Positions 26,072 to 34,258 of a DNA stretch of 64,000 nt are shown one piece after another (position 1 is the stretch's first letter; each line of letters starts with the position of its first letter). The notes under the pieces are model-generated. The model did not search any database, was not told the origin of the DNA, and worked only from the letters and a program-made list of their open reading frames with translations. The DNA is from Sphingobium faniae (GTDB lineage: Bacteria > Pseudomonadota > Alphaproteobacteria > Sphingomonadales > Sphingomonadaceae), in assembly GCA_900100475.1 (NCBI GenBank), contig FMTU01000001.1:1-64000 (forward strand), given 5' to 3'. The position numbers were made by a program, and so were the translations under genes.

Positions 26072-27014
26072 GAGGCTTCCTTTCGCGGAAGATGGGAAGG
26101 ACAAGATCATCGGGGCAGTGCAGGAAATCCACTTCCAGCGGCATGCCGATCCGTATGTCCGCAAGGCCGGTCCCGTGAAGTTCGCTCACGACACGCGGCC
26201 CCTCCTCCAGCTCGACCAGAATGACCGGATAGGGCGGCTTGAAGGGCGCGACCACCGGCGCATGGACGATCGTGTAGGTGAATAGCGTACCACGCCCCGA
26301 CATTTCGCGCGGGCTTAGGTCCAGCGATCCGCACATATAACAGGCCGTCGTCGGCGGATGCTGCAAGTGATTGCAGGCGTCGCATCCCTGAATCGCCAGC
26401 TTGTGCTGCCTGGCCATGTCGAAAAAGAAGGCGATGTCCTGAGTCAGGTTGGGCTGGGGACGGGGCACGACGGGCTCGGCCGCTTCCTTGACCGGCGGCT
26501 TGAACTTCAGCACGCGATGCAGCTGCCGGCCGACCTCCACGCCGTCCTGATTGGTGAAGCGGATGATGGAGGTGATGAAGAAGCCCTGCCCCAATCCGGT
26601 TTTCTTCTCGCCGGAAATGGCCTCGATCGTCTTCACCGACCGCAGCGTGTCGCCAACGCGGATCGGCACGAAATAATCCTGCTCGCTATTGGTCGCGACG
26701 ATCGCGCTATAGCCCTGGGCGTCGAGCAGGGCGTAAAGCTCGTTAATGGCATCCGGCGCACTTTCGTCGCCATAATCCGGCATCGTCCATGCCTGCATCA
26801 TGGCGGATGGCGCGACTATTCCACCCTGCCCCGCGGCGCGCGCGGACGCATCGTCGAGATAGGCGGGATTATGGTCTTCGAGCACCACGCACCAGTGACG
26901 GATCATGGCCGGGTTTACGGCATCCTTCGCGACCTTCTCATGACCGCTTCTCCCGATAAACGCTTCCAGTTGATCGGCGAGCACGTGCTTCGATACGTCC
27001 CCTGTTTCAGGCAT
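26064..27014 (-). CDS. MaoC-DUF35 fusion (ChsH2-like hydratase/aldolase partner)
   Basis: 316 residues. The N-terminal MaoC-like domain (about 30-175; VVLEDHNPAYLDD) is followed by a DUF35 zinc ribbon (Cys211, Cys214, Cys225, Cys228 in CDAC and CYMC) and an OB-fold to the end (GTLFTYTIVHAPVVAPFKPP). In ChsH2 the MaoC part pairs with ChsH1 for hydration and the DUF35 part docks the Ltp2 aldolase. It is the first gene after the operator at 27046-27059. Confidence 0.85.
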   Translation of the reverse strand: MPETGDVSKHVLADQLEAFIGRSGHEKVAKDAVNPAMIRHWCVVLEDHNPAYLDDASARAAGQGGIVAPSAMMQAWTMPDYGDESAPDAINELYALLDAQGYSAIVATNSEQDYFVPIRVGDTLRSVKTIEAISGEKKTGLGQGFFITSIIRFTNQDGVEVGRQLHRVLKFKPPVKEAAEPVVPRPQPNLTQDIAFFFDMARQHKLAIQGCDACNHLQHPPTTACYMCGSLDLSPREMSGRGTLFTYTIVHAPVVAPFKPPYPVILVELEEGPRVVSELHGTGLADIRIGMPLEVDFLHCPDDLVLPIFRERKPHD

Positions 27015-27045
27015 TCCTCACCTTTTTCTCTCGCTTTCGCAGGCC

Positions 27046-27059
27046 ATACCATATGGTAT
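27046..27059 (-). promoter_or_regulatory. Regulon palindrome, site 3 (ChsH/Ltp-like operon)
   Basis: ATACCATATGGTAT, a perfect 14-bp palindrome 32 bases before the ATG at 27014. Leftward, its last arm continues into TATGGC as the likely -10. A TTGCAG lies about 16-17 bases upstream as a possible -35. Together with site 4 it brackets the divergent promoter region 27015-27220. Confidence 0.78.
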
Positions 27060-27155
27060 ATTTTTATATCTGCAAATCTATTTTTATTCCTACGGGGATA
27101 TTTTTGTCGGGAGCCGCACGCCCTCTTTCGTTGACAAGGCCCCGCAATGGTCAAT

Positions 27156-27169
27156 ATACTGTCTGGTAT
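27156..27169 (+). promoter_or_regulatory. Regulon palindrome, site 4 (CoA-transferase gene, rightward)
   Basis: ATACTGTCTGGTAT. TTGACA at 27131-27136 and TATACT at 27155-27160 make a strong sigma-70 pair with an 18-base spacer. Alternatively TATAAA (27167-27172) follows the operator arm exactly as at the other sites. Either way the palindrome covers the promoter of the rightward CoA-transferase gene starting at 27221. Confidence 0.78.
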
Positions 27170-27220
27170 AAATTAAAACTGCTAAGTTAGGCCTGGCCAC
27201 ATCGGCCAAGGGGAGTGAAT

Positions 27221-28501
27221 ATGACGGCATCGCGTTTCCCAGACTATATCCGGCGGCAGGCCAATGCTCCCAGCGCGCTGGAAGGGTTGCGGGTGATCGA
27301 TTTCACGCAGATGCTGGCCGGCCCCTACAGCACGCAGGAATTGGCGGATTTAGGGGCCGACGTCATCAAGGTCGAGGTTCCGGGCAAAGGCGATGACAGT
27401 CGCCACTATACGACCACCGCCCTGGCCGGAGAATGTGCCTTCTATCTCAGCACCAACCGGAACAAGCGAAGCTTCACCCTTGATCTGAAAACCGGGGCCG
27501 GACGCAAATTGGCGCTCGATCTGATTGCGGGCGCGGACATTGTCGTTGAAAATTTCTCCAACGGCGTGATGGAGCGGCTCGGACTTGACTATGACACCGT
27601 CTCGCGCATCAACCCGCAGCTGATCTATTGCTCGATCTCCGGCTACGGTCGCGACGATGCGGCGCCCGTGGCCAGGCGAGGCTATGACGCGATGTTCCAG
27701 GCATGCAGCGGATTTATGTCCATGACAGGCGACGCCGACCGTTTGCCGATGCGCACGACGGTTCCGATCATCGACACGGTCACCGCCATGACCGCAACCA
27801 GCGCCATCCTGGCCGCCGTGATCGCGCGCTATCGCCTGGGCAAAGGGCAATTTATCGAAGTCGCCCTGCTGGACGTCGCCATGTCGTGCCTCACCATGTA
27901 TGGCATGGCGCATCTGGTGAGCGGCAAGGATATGCAGCGCAACGGCAATCGCGCGCCGCAGACCGCGCCCAGCGATGTCTATCAGACACAGACGGGACCG
28001 TTGTTCCTGACCTGCGGCAACCAGAATCTGTTTCGGCGCCTGTGTGTCGAAGGGTTCGAGCGTGACGACCTTGTCACCGACCCGGACTTCGCCACGAACT
28101 CGGACCGTGTCCACAATGTCGCCCGGCTTACGGAAATCCTGTCCGATATCTTCGCGTCCAACACACGTGAATATTGGATCGATCGGCTTTCCGGCGCAGG
28201 CGTCCCGGTCGCTCCTGTGGCCACGATCAGAGAAGCCGTAATGTCAGCGGATGTGACGGCGCGCAACATCATCACCGAAATCCCGCACCCTAAAGCCGGG
28301 GCAGTGCCCAATATCCGTTCGCCCTATCGCATGAGCCTGACGCCGTGCATGGATGCGGTGGCAGCGCCACTGCTGGGACAGCATAATCAGGAGATATTGC
28401 AGGATATTCTGCATCTCGATTCCGACGCTATCGAGACTTTTGCCCGGCAAGGCGCTTTTGGCCCGGAACCGGCCCCGGAACCGACCGTCGCGGAGGAATG
28501 A
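27221..28501 (+). CDS. CaiB/BaiF family III CoA-transferase
   Basis: A 426-residue class III CoA-transferase: GLRVIDFTQMLAGPYSTQ near the start, a Rossmann-type N-terminal domain with ADVIKVEVPGKGDD, and RRGYDAMFQACSGFM (about 150-165), whose Asp is the likely CoA-thioester-forming residue. ATG 27221 is preferred over the GTG at 27215 because GGGGAG is well spaced. It would move CoA between a pathway acid and a donor thioester. It is alone on the plus strand, divergent from the ChsH/Ltp-like operon, and shares its operator type. Confidence 0.87.
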   Translation: MTASRFPDYIRRQANAPSALEGLRVIDFTQMLAGPYSTQELADLGADVIKVEVPGKGDDSRHYTTTALAGECAFYLSTNRNKRSFTLDLKTGAGRKLALDLIAGADIVVENFSNGVMERLGLDYDTVSRINPQLIYCSISGYGRDDAAPVARRGYDAMFQACSGFMSMTGDADRLPMRTTVPIIDTVTAMTATSAILAAVIARYRLGKGQFIEVALLDVAMSCLTMYGMAHLVSGKDMQRNGNRAPQTAPSDVYQTQTGPLFLTCGNQNLFRRLCVEGFERDDLVTDPDFATNSDRVHNVARLTEILSDIFASNTREYWIDRLSGAGVPVAPVATIREAVMSADVTARNIITEIPHPKAGAVPNIRSPYRMSLTPCMDAVAAPLLGQHNQEILQDILHLDSDAIETFARQGAFGPEPAPEPTVAEE

Positions 28502-28519
28502 GCCGATCCCGGAGACGAT

Positions 28520-28548
28520 AAGGGCGAGCATCCCGTGCCCGCTCTTTT
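28520..28548 (+). terminator. Probable intrinsic terminator after the CoA-transferase gene
   Basis: An 11-bp imperfect stem (AAGGGCGAGCA / TGCCCGCTCTT, one wobble and one mismatch) with a 5-base loop, followed by a short T-run. It lies between two convergent operons. Confidence 0.45.
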
Positions 28549-28634
28549 ATCACCGTCCTGACCGATCGGACTGATGCGGTCGACCTCACCGCCGATATGC
28601 GGCGTCCCCGGTCAAACGGTGTCCAGCCGCCCCG

Positions 28635-29765
28635 TCATGCGCTCTCATCCTCATCGGAGATCGCCGGCGCTGCCGACGATCCTTCTCGATGCCACGCACT
28701 CCGTCTTGAAGGAGGCGGCGCACCATTGATCCAGGCGGGGAACAGGGCCTGCAAATCGCCGCAATCACCATAGCGAACAAGCTGGCGCTCTGAAATCCTG
28801 GGATCCTCAAGCGCTGCTTTCAGATCTTTCACAGGCGAGAAGCAGCAATCGATACCGTCGAATGTCGCAACCGCTTCTTCCAATGTCAGGGAACCGAAAT
28901 AAGCCGCTAGATCTCCACGCAGCGCGATTTGCGGTTCCGGCTCGAACCGCCTCGCGATCCACTCGTCCTTGCCAGCCGCCCGGCAGAAGCTTTCCCAGAA
29001 TTTGGGCTCCACAGCGCCAACCACGACATGTTCACCGTCGCAAGTCGCATAAATATTATAGAAGGCTGCTCCCCCATTAAGATAATAGGAACCGCGGGCA
29101 GGCACGGTGCGGTTTGCGCCATAATCGGCAACCTGCATCAACTGCATCGGCATGGCCACATCAGCAAGAGCGAGATCGATATGGCATCCACGCCGTTCCC
29201 GATTTCGCCAGTTGAGAGCACCCAAAATGGCCATGCCCGCGAAAAGCGCGCCAGCGAAATCGGAAACCGGCGGGTCCAAAAACACCGGCTCCTCACGACC
29301 GTTGCGATGCAACAAGCCCGCCAGGGCAAGATAGTTTGCGTCATGTCCGGCCGCCTGCACGCTACGCGTTCCAGCACCATAGCCGCTAAGCGAGCACAGG
29401 ATAATGGAAGGGTTTACGGCTTCAAGCACCTCATAGTCGACGCCCAGACGCTTCAGAACGCCAGGCCGAAACCCTTCGACTACGATGTCTGCTTCCTCGA
29501 CCATTTGGAGAAAGGCAGCCCTGCCCTGTTCCTCTTTCAGATTTATGCGCTGGATCGCCTTCCCCGCGTTGAGCGCATGATAGAAGACCGGTTGCCCAGC
29601 CCTGTCCCTGGGACCAAGGTGCCGCATCTCGTCGCCCGCGGGAGGCTCGATCTTGATGACGTTCGCTCCCATGTCGGTAAGCAGGAGCGTCGCCATCGGC
29701 CCTGGGATATATTGCGAAAGATCGAGTATTTTCACGCCCAGAAGAAAATTTGAGAGATCAGACAT
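28635..29765 (-). CDS. Alpha-methylacyl-CoA racemase-like CaiB-family enzyme
   Basis: 376 residues. The motif AGHDANYLALAGLL (His141, Asp142) and a later SDFAGALFAG (Asp169) match alpha-methylacyl-CoA racemases, whose His/Asp acid-base pair inverts the 2-methyl centre, rather than CoA-transferases. Racemases are needed before beta-oxidation of 2-methyl-branched side chains (sterols, pristane-like chains). It is the last gene of the ligase operon. A CoA-transferase role cannot be excluded from sequence alone. Confidence 0.75.
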   Translation of the reverse strand: MSDLSNFLLGVKILDLSQYIPGPMATLLLTDMGANVIKIEPPAGDEMRHLGPRDRAGQPVFYHALNAGKAIQRINLKEEQGRAAFLQMVEEADIVVEGFRPGVLKRLGVDYEVLEAVNPSIILCSLSGYGAGTRSVQAAGHDANYLALAGLLHRNGREEPVFLDPPVSDFAGALFAGMAILGALNWRNRERRGCHIDLALADVAMPMQLMQVADYGANRTVPARGSYYLNGGAAFYNIYATCDGEHVVVGAVEPKFWESFCRAAGKDEWIARRFEPEPQIALRGDLAAYFGSLTLEEAVATFDGIDCCFSPVKDLKAALEDPRISERQLVRYGDCGDLQALFPAWINGAPPPSRRSAWHREGSSAAPAISDEDESA

Positions 29766-29798
29766 ATTGCCCCTGTTCCCCGCACGATACAGCCGTGA

Positions 29799-30671
29799 TC
29801 ATAGCACTGCGACCGGAACGATAGGGCTTCCCGTTCCACCCCGGACAGGCAGCGGCGCCGTCGAAAAAAGGAAATCGCCACGCCCATGCTGAGCCAATTG
29901 TGCCAGCACCAACCCTTCCATCAGGGGTATGCCGAAATCCCGGATCAGCAGTTGATGGACAGGAAATATCGTGCCGGGAACAAAAGGCAGAACCTCCACC
30001 GCGAAATTATCTGCGCCAATCACGGCCGCCCCGTTCACAGCCAGATATTCGGCCGCCTCCAGATCAATTCCCGGTTCCCGATTATAATCAGGTTTGTCGC
30101 CGTTTCGCTGTCGCTCCAGCCATCCGGTGCGAAGAAGAACGGCGTCGCCGGCCTTCACATCCGTGCCGGCATGATCCAGCGCCGCCTTGACGCGATCAAG
30201 ACCGATACTGTCGCCGTCAGCAAGCGGCTGGCCCTCAAGGTGGACAAAATCCAGGAGGATGCCCCGCGTAAAGATCGGCGAAATCTTGTCCACACCGCAT
30301 CGGGACGCGCCGCGCGTGCTGCGTATCTCGTTGGCGGGAAAGCCGTTATAGAGCTCGTCGCCGTACCAGCAGTGGCAAAGCGCATCGATGTGGGTGCCGA
30401 CATGCAAGGGCATGACGACACTATCCTCGGAAAATTTGAACCCGCCCGGCGCTCGCGCGCCTGCGGCATAATCGCCGCCATCGCGATCCATGAAATGCAT
30501 CAGACCCGGACGATGCTCAGGCATCATCATGCCGGGAAACAGCGGTTGAGCCAGGCTTATGACCACCCCTTCGCGGACGAGCGCGGCGGCGGCGCGGACC
30601 TGTTCGGGCTGGATATGGTTGAGCGCGCCGCGTTCATCCTCCTCGCCCCACTTTCCCCAGGCGACAGTCAT
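29799..30671 (-). CDS. Cyclase-family metal-dependent hydrolase (kynurenine-formamidase fold)
   Basis: A 290-residue protein with the family metal motif HVGTHIDALCH (about residues 90-100) and LLRTGWLE later on. Members are metal-dependent amidases, lactonases or cyclic-ketone hydrolases. The ATG overlaps the stop of the acyl-CoA ligase upstream (30668-30671), so the two are coupled. Lactone or ring opening after a Baeyer-Villiger step would fit the neighbourhood, but this is inference. Confidence 0.8.
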   Translation of the reverse strand: MTVAWGKWGEEDERGALNHIQPEQVRAAAALVREGVVISLAQPLFPGMMMPEHRPGLMHFMDRDGGDYAAGARAPGGFKFSEDSVVMPLHVGTHIDALCHCWYGDELYNGFPANEIRSTRGASRCGVDKISPIFTRGILLDFVHLEGQPLADGDSIGLDRVKAALDHAGTDVKAGDAVLLRTGWLERQRNGDKPDYNREPGIDLEAAEYLAVNGAAVIGADNFAVEVLPFVPGTIFPVHQLLIRDFGIPLMEGLVLAQLAQHGRGDFLFSTAPLPVRGGTGSPIVPVAVL

Positions 30672-32257
30672 GACACGCTCCGCAGGCGTTGCGCCATCAG
30701 GTCCTTGGCATTCTCCTTCATCTGCTTGCGATGCAGCTTTCCGGTGACCGTCAACGGCAGATCGTCACAAAATTCTATCCAGTCGGGTATCTTGTATTTT
30801 GATATCTGTGCTCGCAGAAACACATAGATTTCGTCCACGCTGGCGCCGTCGCCGGTCGGCACGACATAGGCGAAGATCAGCTCGCCGCGTCGGTCATCCG
30901 TCACACCGACCACCGCAACCTGTGCGACAGAGCCATGGCGCGCCATCGCCGCCTCGACCTCAGCGGGCGACACGTTGATGCCCGCCCGCTTGATCATCTC
31001 GGTGCTCCTGCCAGAGAATATCAGCCCGCCCGCTTCGTTGAGGTGCCCGATGTCACCGGTACGATAATAGCCGTCCTCGGTGAAAATATCGCCATTCAGC
31101 GCCGCGCTTTTGCCTGAATAGCCTGGCGTCACATAGCCGCCGATCTCGATCAGCCCCAACTGGTCGGACGGAATGATCTCGCCGGTCGCCTCGTCGCGAA
31201 TGCGGATCAGTTGTCCGGGCAGCATCGTCCCCTGTGATCGCGCTCGCTGTTCCTGCGGCCATTCATGCCAGGTCACCGCACAATTGCCGTAGGTTTCCGT
31301 CAGCCCGTAGACGTTGCACAGATGGGGAATGCCCAGGCCGTCGGCGGCGAGCAGAAACTCCTCCTCGTTGCCGATCGTCACGCCCGTCCTCACGCTGGCG
31401 GTGCGCGCGGGCGTGAAGGCGGGGTGGCGTACCAGGGCGCCGGTCATCGCCGGCAATGTATAGATCGACGTGCAGCTGTGCCGCTCTATCATGTCGAGCG
31501 CAAGGCCGGCGTCGAACTTCTCCAACAGCACCAGGGTCGCGCCATGCGTCATGGTCGCCTGCAGGGCATTGGCGCCGCCATAGGCCCAGAAGAGCGGCGC
31601 GGACAGCAGGATGCGGTCGGTTCCCGACAGGCCCTGCCGTTCGCCGATGTTGAAGCCATTTTCGATCAGGCCAAAATGCGCCAGCCTGACGGCCTTGGGC
31701 ACGCTCGTCGATCCCGACGTGTAGAGGATGAGCGCATCGTCGCCCGCGCTGGACCCCGCGCCGGGCGGCAAAATTTCAACAGGCCCTTCCGCGGGAAAAT
31801 CCTCATAGCGATCGAACATATCCGTGCCCGGTGCATCAAGTGCCACGACGCGAAGCCCCTCGCCTTGAAGCCGCTGCAAATCCGCCATGAAATCGCGATC
31901 GCCAAAGGCGGTCGCGGCGAACAATATCTTGAGGTCCGCATCCTCGACGAGGGCCTCCAGCTCAGCCGACGTGGACCATGTGCTGAACGGCACGACGACA
32001 GCCCCGACCGTCACGGCGCCGAAGAATATTTCGAGCCATTCTATGCGGTTGGACACCAATATTCCGACCCGGTCGCCGCGCACTATCCCGTCGTTGCGGA
32101 GCCGGGCCGCAACCCGGCTCGCCCGCTCATGCAATTGGCCATAGGTGACGGAATTGGTCGGCGTGATCACCGCCAGCCGATCAGCATGCAGGAATGCCTG
32201 CTCCTTCAGCAAGCTGTCCAAGGTTCGGCTCATTGGGGGCTGGTGGATTTGGCGCAC
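30668..32257 (-). CDS. AMP-forming acyl-CoA synthetase
   Basis: About 521-529 residues with all ANL-family motifs: the P-loop YTSGSTSVPKAV, VYGLTETYG, YRTGD and the catalytic lysine in LTVTGKLHRK near the C-terminus. It activates a carboxylic acid to its CoA thioester, probably the entry point of the pathway. GTG 32257 gives the longest product; ATG 32233 (MSRTLDSLL) fits relatives as well. It is the first gene after operator site 5, followed by the cyclase-family and racemase-like genes. Confidence 0.88.
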   Translation of the reverse strand: MRQIHQPPMSRTLDSLLKEQAFLHADRLAVITPTNSVTYGQLHERASRVAARLRNDGIVRGDRVGILVSNRIEWLEIFFGAVTVGAVVVPFSTWSTSAELEALVEDADLKILFAATAFGDRDFMADLQRLQGEGLRVVALDAPGTDMFDRYEDFPAEGPVEILPPGAGSSAGDDALILYTSGSTSVPKAVRLAHFGLIENGFNIGERQGLSGTDRILLSAPLFWAYGGANALQATMTHGATLVLLEKFDAGLALDMIERHSCTSIYTLPAMTGALVRHPAFTPARTASVRTGVTIGNEEEFLLAADGLGIPHLCNVYGLTETYGNCAVTWHEWPQEQRARSQGTMLPGQLIRIRDEATGEIIPSDQLGLIEIGGYVTPGYSGKSAALNGDIFTEDGYYRTGDIGHLNEAGGLIFSGRSTEMIKRAGINVSPAEVEAAMARHGSVAQVAVVGVTDDRRGELIFAYVVPTGDGASVDEIYVFLRAQISKYKIPDWIEFCDDLPLTVTGKLHRKQMKENAKDLMAQRLRSVS

Positions 32258-32299
32258 GATCTTCTTGTTCCATTATGCCCCCTCATGATTGAAAAGGCT

Positions 32300-32313
32300 A
32301 TACCAATAAGTAT
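32300..32313 (-). promoter_or_regulatory. Regulon palindrome, site 5 (acyl-CoA ligase operon)
   Basis: ATACCAATAAGTAT. Leftward it reads ATACTTATTGGTAT and continues into TATAGC (32297-32302), 18 bases from a TTGGAA -35 (32321-32326). It overlaps the promoter of the ligase operon. Confidence 0.78.
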
Positions 32314-32394
32314 ATATTAATTCCAATGAGTAGGAAAGCGATGATTTTCGGCGTGACGCTGCAAATCGGGAACTTTCCTGCCCTGCCCCGGCGA

Positions 32395-32802
32395 TCAGGC
32401 GTCGACCAGCTTCCGCCCCAGCAGCGCGGTCTCCACGGCTATGGAATCAAGATTTTCGATTTTCTCGACGATCCGCCCATCCTTCACGCGAAACACGAAC
32501 ACATAATTCTGGTCGTAGATTCCGTGGACAGCTTCGGCCGTGCTGGTGAGCAGCACCGCGGCCCGATCCCCATCGACGATCGTGTCGCCGACCGTGAAGG
32601 CCGGAAGGGTCTTGAAATAGTTGCTGATGATGGCGCCCAGGGCGGTCTGAATATTTTCCAGTCCTTTATATGACCCTGAGATTTTAGTCTTGCCGGTGAT
32701 GGTATAAACGGCATCGGGCGCGAACAGATCAAACGCCTCGGTGAAGCGCCCGGCGCACAGATTGTCCATATATGCCGTAACGACTGTGCGGGTATCGGTC
32801 AT
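32395..32802 (-). CDS. SnoaL-like (NTF2-fold) protein
   Basis: 135 residues with the NTF2-like layout: N-terminal helices (VVTAYMDNLCAGRFTEAFDLF), YKGLENIQTAL and the strand pair VFVFRVKDGRIVEKIE. Such proteins are small isomerases, cyclases or dehydratases; steroid delta-5-isomerase has the same fold. It follows the P450 gene by 28 bases and probably acts on its product. Length is normal for a one-domain member. Confidence 0.75.
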   Translation of the reverse strand: MTDTRTVVTAYMDNLCAGRFTEAFDLFAPDAVYTITGKTKISGSYKGLENIQTALGAIISNYFKTLPAFTVGDTIVDGDRAAVLLTSTAEAVHGIYDQNYVFVFRVKDGRIVEKIENLDSIAVETALLGRKLVDA

Positions 32803-32830
32803 GATGCTCTCCTTGATTTTCAGATTTCGT

Positions 32831-34030
32831 TCACCAGGTCAGCGACACATCGCTAACGCCCGCGACGATGCCGCCAGCGTAACGGACCGGCTGTCCGGGA
32901 GCGAGGCGGAAGGCGGGAATCCGATCAAACCACTGGTCCAGCGTCGCGCGCAATTCCAGGCGCGCCAAGTGGGAGCCGGGGCATGTATGGTTGCCGCTGC
33001 CAAAGACGGAATGGCGCGCCGCCTTCCTCTCCAGATCGACGCGCAAGGGGTCGGGGTTCACCTGCGGATCGAGGCCGTGAAGCGCGGTCGGCACCATCAC
33101 CATCTCACCGGCCTTCAGGTCCACGCCGTCGAAACTATAATCCTCGACAACCATGCGCCCGGTGGTGGCGATGCTGAAGCGGCGGAACAATTCGTTGATG
33201 AAGAGCGGGATGCGCGACCGATCCTGGGCGAGCTCGCGCTGATGCTCTTCATGCGTGCCCAGGAAAAGCATCATGAAGCTCAGCATGTTAACCACCGTGT
33301 CCAGGCCTCCGATCAGCACCTGCGTACACATCTCCATGGCCTTTTCATTATCGAGTATCTCGCCATTGACCTGCCCGTTCACGATCTTGCTCAGCAGATC
33401 CTCGCCGTCCCCGCCCCGGCGCGCCTCGATCACCGGCTCCAGATAGGCGTTGATGCCGCGTAGCGCATCCTCATAGCTCATGGTGCCATCCGGCCGCGTT
33501 GTCTGGTCCGCGAAGGCTTTCAGCGTCGGCGCATCGGCCACAGGCAGATCGACGATGGTCATGAAGATTCGGATCGGGAACAGTTCGGCATATTGACGGG
33601 TGAAATTGCAGCCGCCGTCCGCCAGAAATTCATCGATCAGCGCGCCGGAAAGCGATGGCAACATGGCATCGACGCGTGCCAGCGCCTTGGGGCCAAGTCC
33701 ACTGTTGACGATCGTGCGGAAAGGGCGGTGCCGTGGAGGATCAAGCGTGGTCGGGGCGAGATCATGCGCCTCTCCAGCCGCTCGCGGCACAAACAGAACC
33801 CGACTGGAAAAATGCTCATAGTCCGACAGGATCGTGGTGATCGTACCGGCGCGGGCCGCAAACCAGTGGCCATCGTTGCGCGGCGTCCAGAGCAGCCCCT
33901 TGTCAGTCGCCGCATGCACTCGCGACCAGGCTTCATGATAGTCGCGCCCCTCCGGCGAAGGCGCGTAAATGTCTATATCATAGACGCGATCCGCGGGCAC
34001 GTTGGTGGGACGGACTGTTTCCGCGATCAT
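32831..34030 (-). CDS. Cytochrome P450, CYP101 (P450cam)-like, first of two
   Basis: A 399-residue class I bacterial P450. The oxygen-activating helix reads IGGLDTVVNMLSF, almost identical to P450cam (Asp-Thr pair near residue 245). The haem loop is FGSGNHTCPGSHLAR with Cys350, and ELFRRFS holds the K-helix. It hydroxylates an unactivated carbon and needs a ferredoxin and a reductase, neither of the P450cam type being in view. It is the first gene after operator site 6, with a 120-base leader. Confidence 0.9.
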   Translation of the reverse strand: MIAETVRPTNVPADRVYDIDIYAPSPEGRDYHEAWSRVHAATDKGLLWTPRNDGHWFAARAGTITTILSDYEHFSSRVLFVPRAAGEAHDLAPTTLDPPRHRPFRTIVNSGLGPKALARVDAMLPSLSGALIDEFLADGGCNFTRQYAELFPIRIFMTIVDLPVADAPTLKAFADQTTRPDGTMSYEDALRGINAYLEPVIEARRGGDGEDLLSKIVNGQVNGEILDNEKAMEMCTQVLIGGLDTVVNMLSFMMLFLGTHEEHQRELAQDRSRIPLFINELFRRFSIATTGRMVVEDYSFDGVDLKAGEMVMVPTALHGLDPQVNPDPLRVDLERKAARHSVFGSGNHTCPGSHLARLELRATLDQWFDRIPAFRLAPGQPVRYAGGIVAGVSDVSLTW

Positions 34031-34152
34031 GACCGACGCCTTGCGCGGCCGACCCGGCCGGGCACCCGCCCGATATATGTTTCGTCCGTCATAGCGTCTC
34101 CGACCTCCATGTCATTCCGAACAGTATCTTATGTATCTGATAATTCATCATT

Positions 34153-34166
34153 ATACCAGTTGGTAT
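34153..34166 (-). promoter_or_regulatory. Regulon palindrome, site 6 (P450 gene)
   Basis: ATACCAGTTGGTAT. Leftward it reads ATACCAACTGGTAT and runs into a perfect TATAAT (34150-34155). No good -35 is visible, which is compatible with a weak or regulated promoter. Confidence 0.78.
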
Positions 34167-34258
34167 ATTTCCATACGCGACGCGCGCTTGCCGACGAACC
34201 GCCTATGGTGGAGCGGCGCGGCCTTTTGCTTATCGCACAGCTGCCGGGCAAAGCTTCA

